Assembly: GCA_023387935.1 (NCBI GenBank)
Contig: JAEWHG010000063.1
Location: 1 to 6,035, forward strand
Length of the DNA stretch: 6,035 nucleotides
Direction: 5' to 3'
From: Bacillota bacterium
GTDB taxonomy: Bacteria > Bacillota > Clostridia > Peptostreptococcales > Natronincolaceae
Shown here one piece after another: positions 5,923 to 6,035 of this stretch (positions within the stretch are counted from its first letter, which is position 1; each line of letters opens with the position of its first letter). The position numbers and the translations under genes are program-made. The notes under the pieces were generated by a model, which had not been told where the DNA came from, ran no database searches, and saw only the letters and a program-made list of their open reading frames with translations.

Positions 5923-6035
5923 AACCGGGCAAGAAGCTTCTTCGTGTATTTTATCCCTACAAACCAACAAGCAAGAATTTCAAAATATTAACTTGAACTT
6001 AGTGCATTATAAAAAGTGTGTACAGAATTTAATAG
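5923..6035. other. Intergenic tail with a short perfect palindrome
   Basis: After the transporter stop I see no gene start. The 12-base palindrome AAGAAGCTTCTT (5931-5942) is exact, but it has no loop and no following T-run, so it is not a convincing terminator. The rest is unremarkable AT-rich sequence to the window edge. Confidence 0.4.

Noticed and set aside
5931..5942. AAGAAGCTTCTT as a terminator of the transporter gene
   Set aside because: It is a perfect palindrome with no loop and no following T-run.

Overview
The window is AT-rich, low-GC DNA with Gram-positive expression signals (strong AGGAGG-like ribosome binding sites, TTGnnn/TATAAT promoters, short intergenic hairpin terminators). 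The DUF4317 gene, a YozG-type HTH paired with a DUF2975 membrane protein, and a cobalamin-type radical SAM enzyme all point to a strict anaerobe of the class Clostridia. Lachnospiraceae or a close relative is the best guess, by inference from families only. There is no rRNA, tRNA, CRISPR array, transposase or phage gene.

Layout, left to right. (1) The first 65 bases hold the start of a minus-strand gene for an acidic protein, with its RBS and a well-formed promoter at 152-180. (2) 337-586 is a decayed minus-strand remnant of a 'stalk' / copper-amine-oxidase N-terminal-type domain, broken by two frame changes and followed by what looks like its original terminator. (3) 620-835 (minus) encodes a 71-residue protein with two membrane segments, ending in a terminator hairpin that overlaps its stop codon. 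(4) 1112-2437 (plus) is a single-gene unit encoding a DUF4317 protein. It ends in a long hairpin at 2445-2496 that can also serve the convergent minus-strand unit. (5) 4755 down to 2606 (minus) reads DUF2975 membrane protein, HTH regulator, then a B12-binding radical SAM enzyme. The first two are translationally coupled behind a clear extended -10 promoter. The radical SAM gene lies 91 bases further on, behind an AT-rich hairpin that may attenuate read-through. (6) 5031-5922 (plus) is an EamA/DMT-family transporter gene of full length, interrupted by one frameshift at an A6T5 run.

How the genes work together: the only tight functional link is the DUF2975-HTH pair, which resembles Bacillus YoaS-YozG and is probably a small membrane-linked regulatory module. 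The radical SAM enzyme may be co-transcribed with it, but no substrate or pathway partner is visible. The other genes look independent. I see no convincing new multi-gene system. The points most worth a second look are the frameshifted transporter, the eroded stalk-domain remnant, the orphan radical SAM enzyme with its leader hairpin, and the uncharacterised DUF4317 protein.
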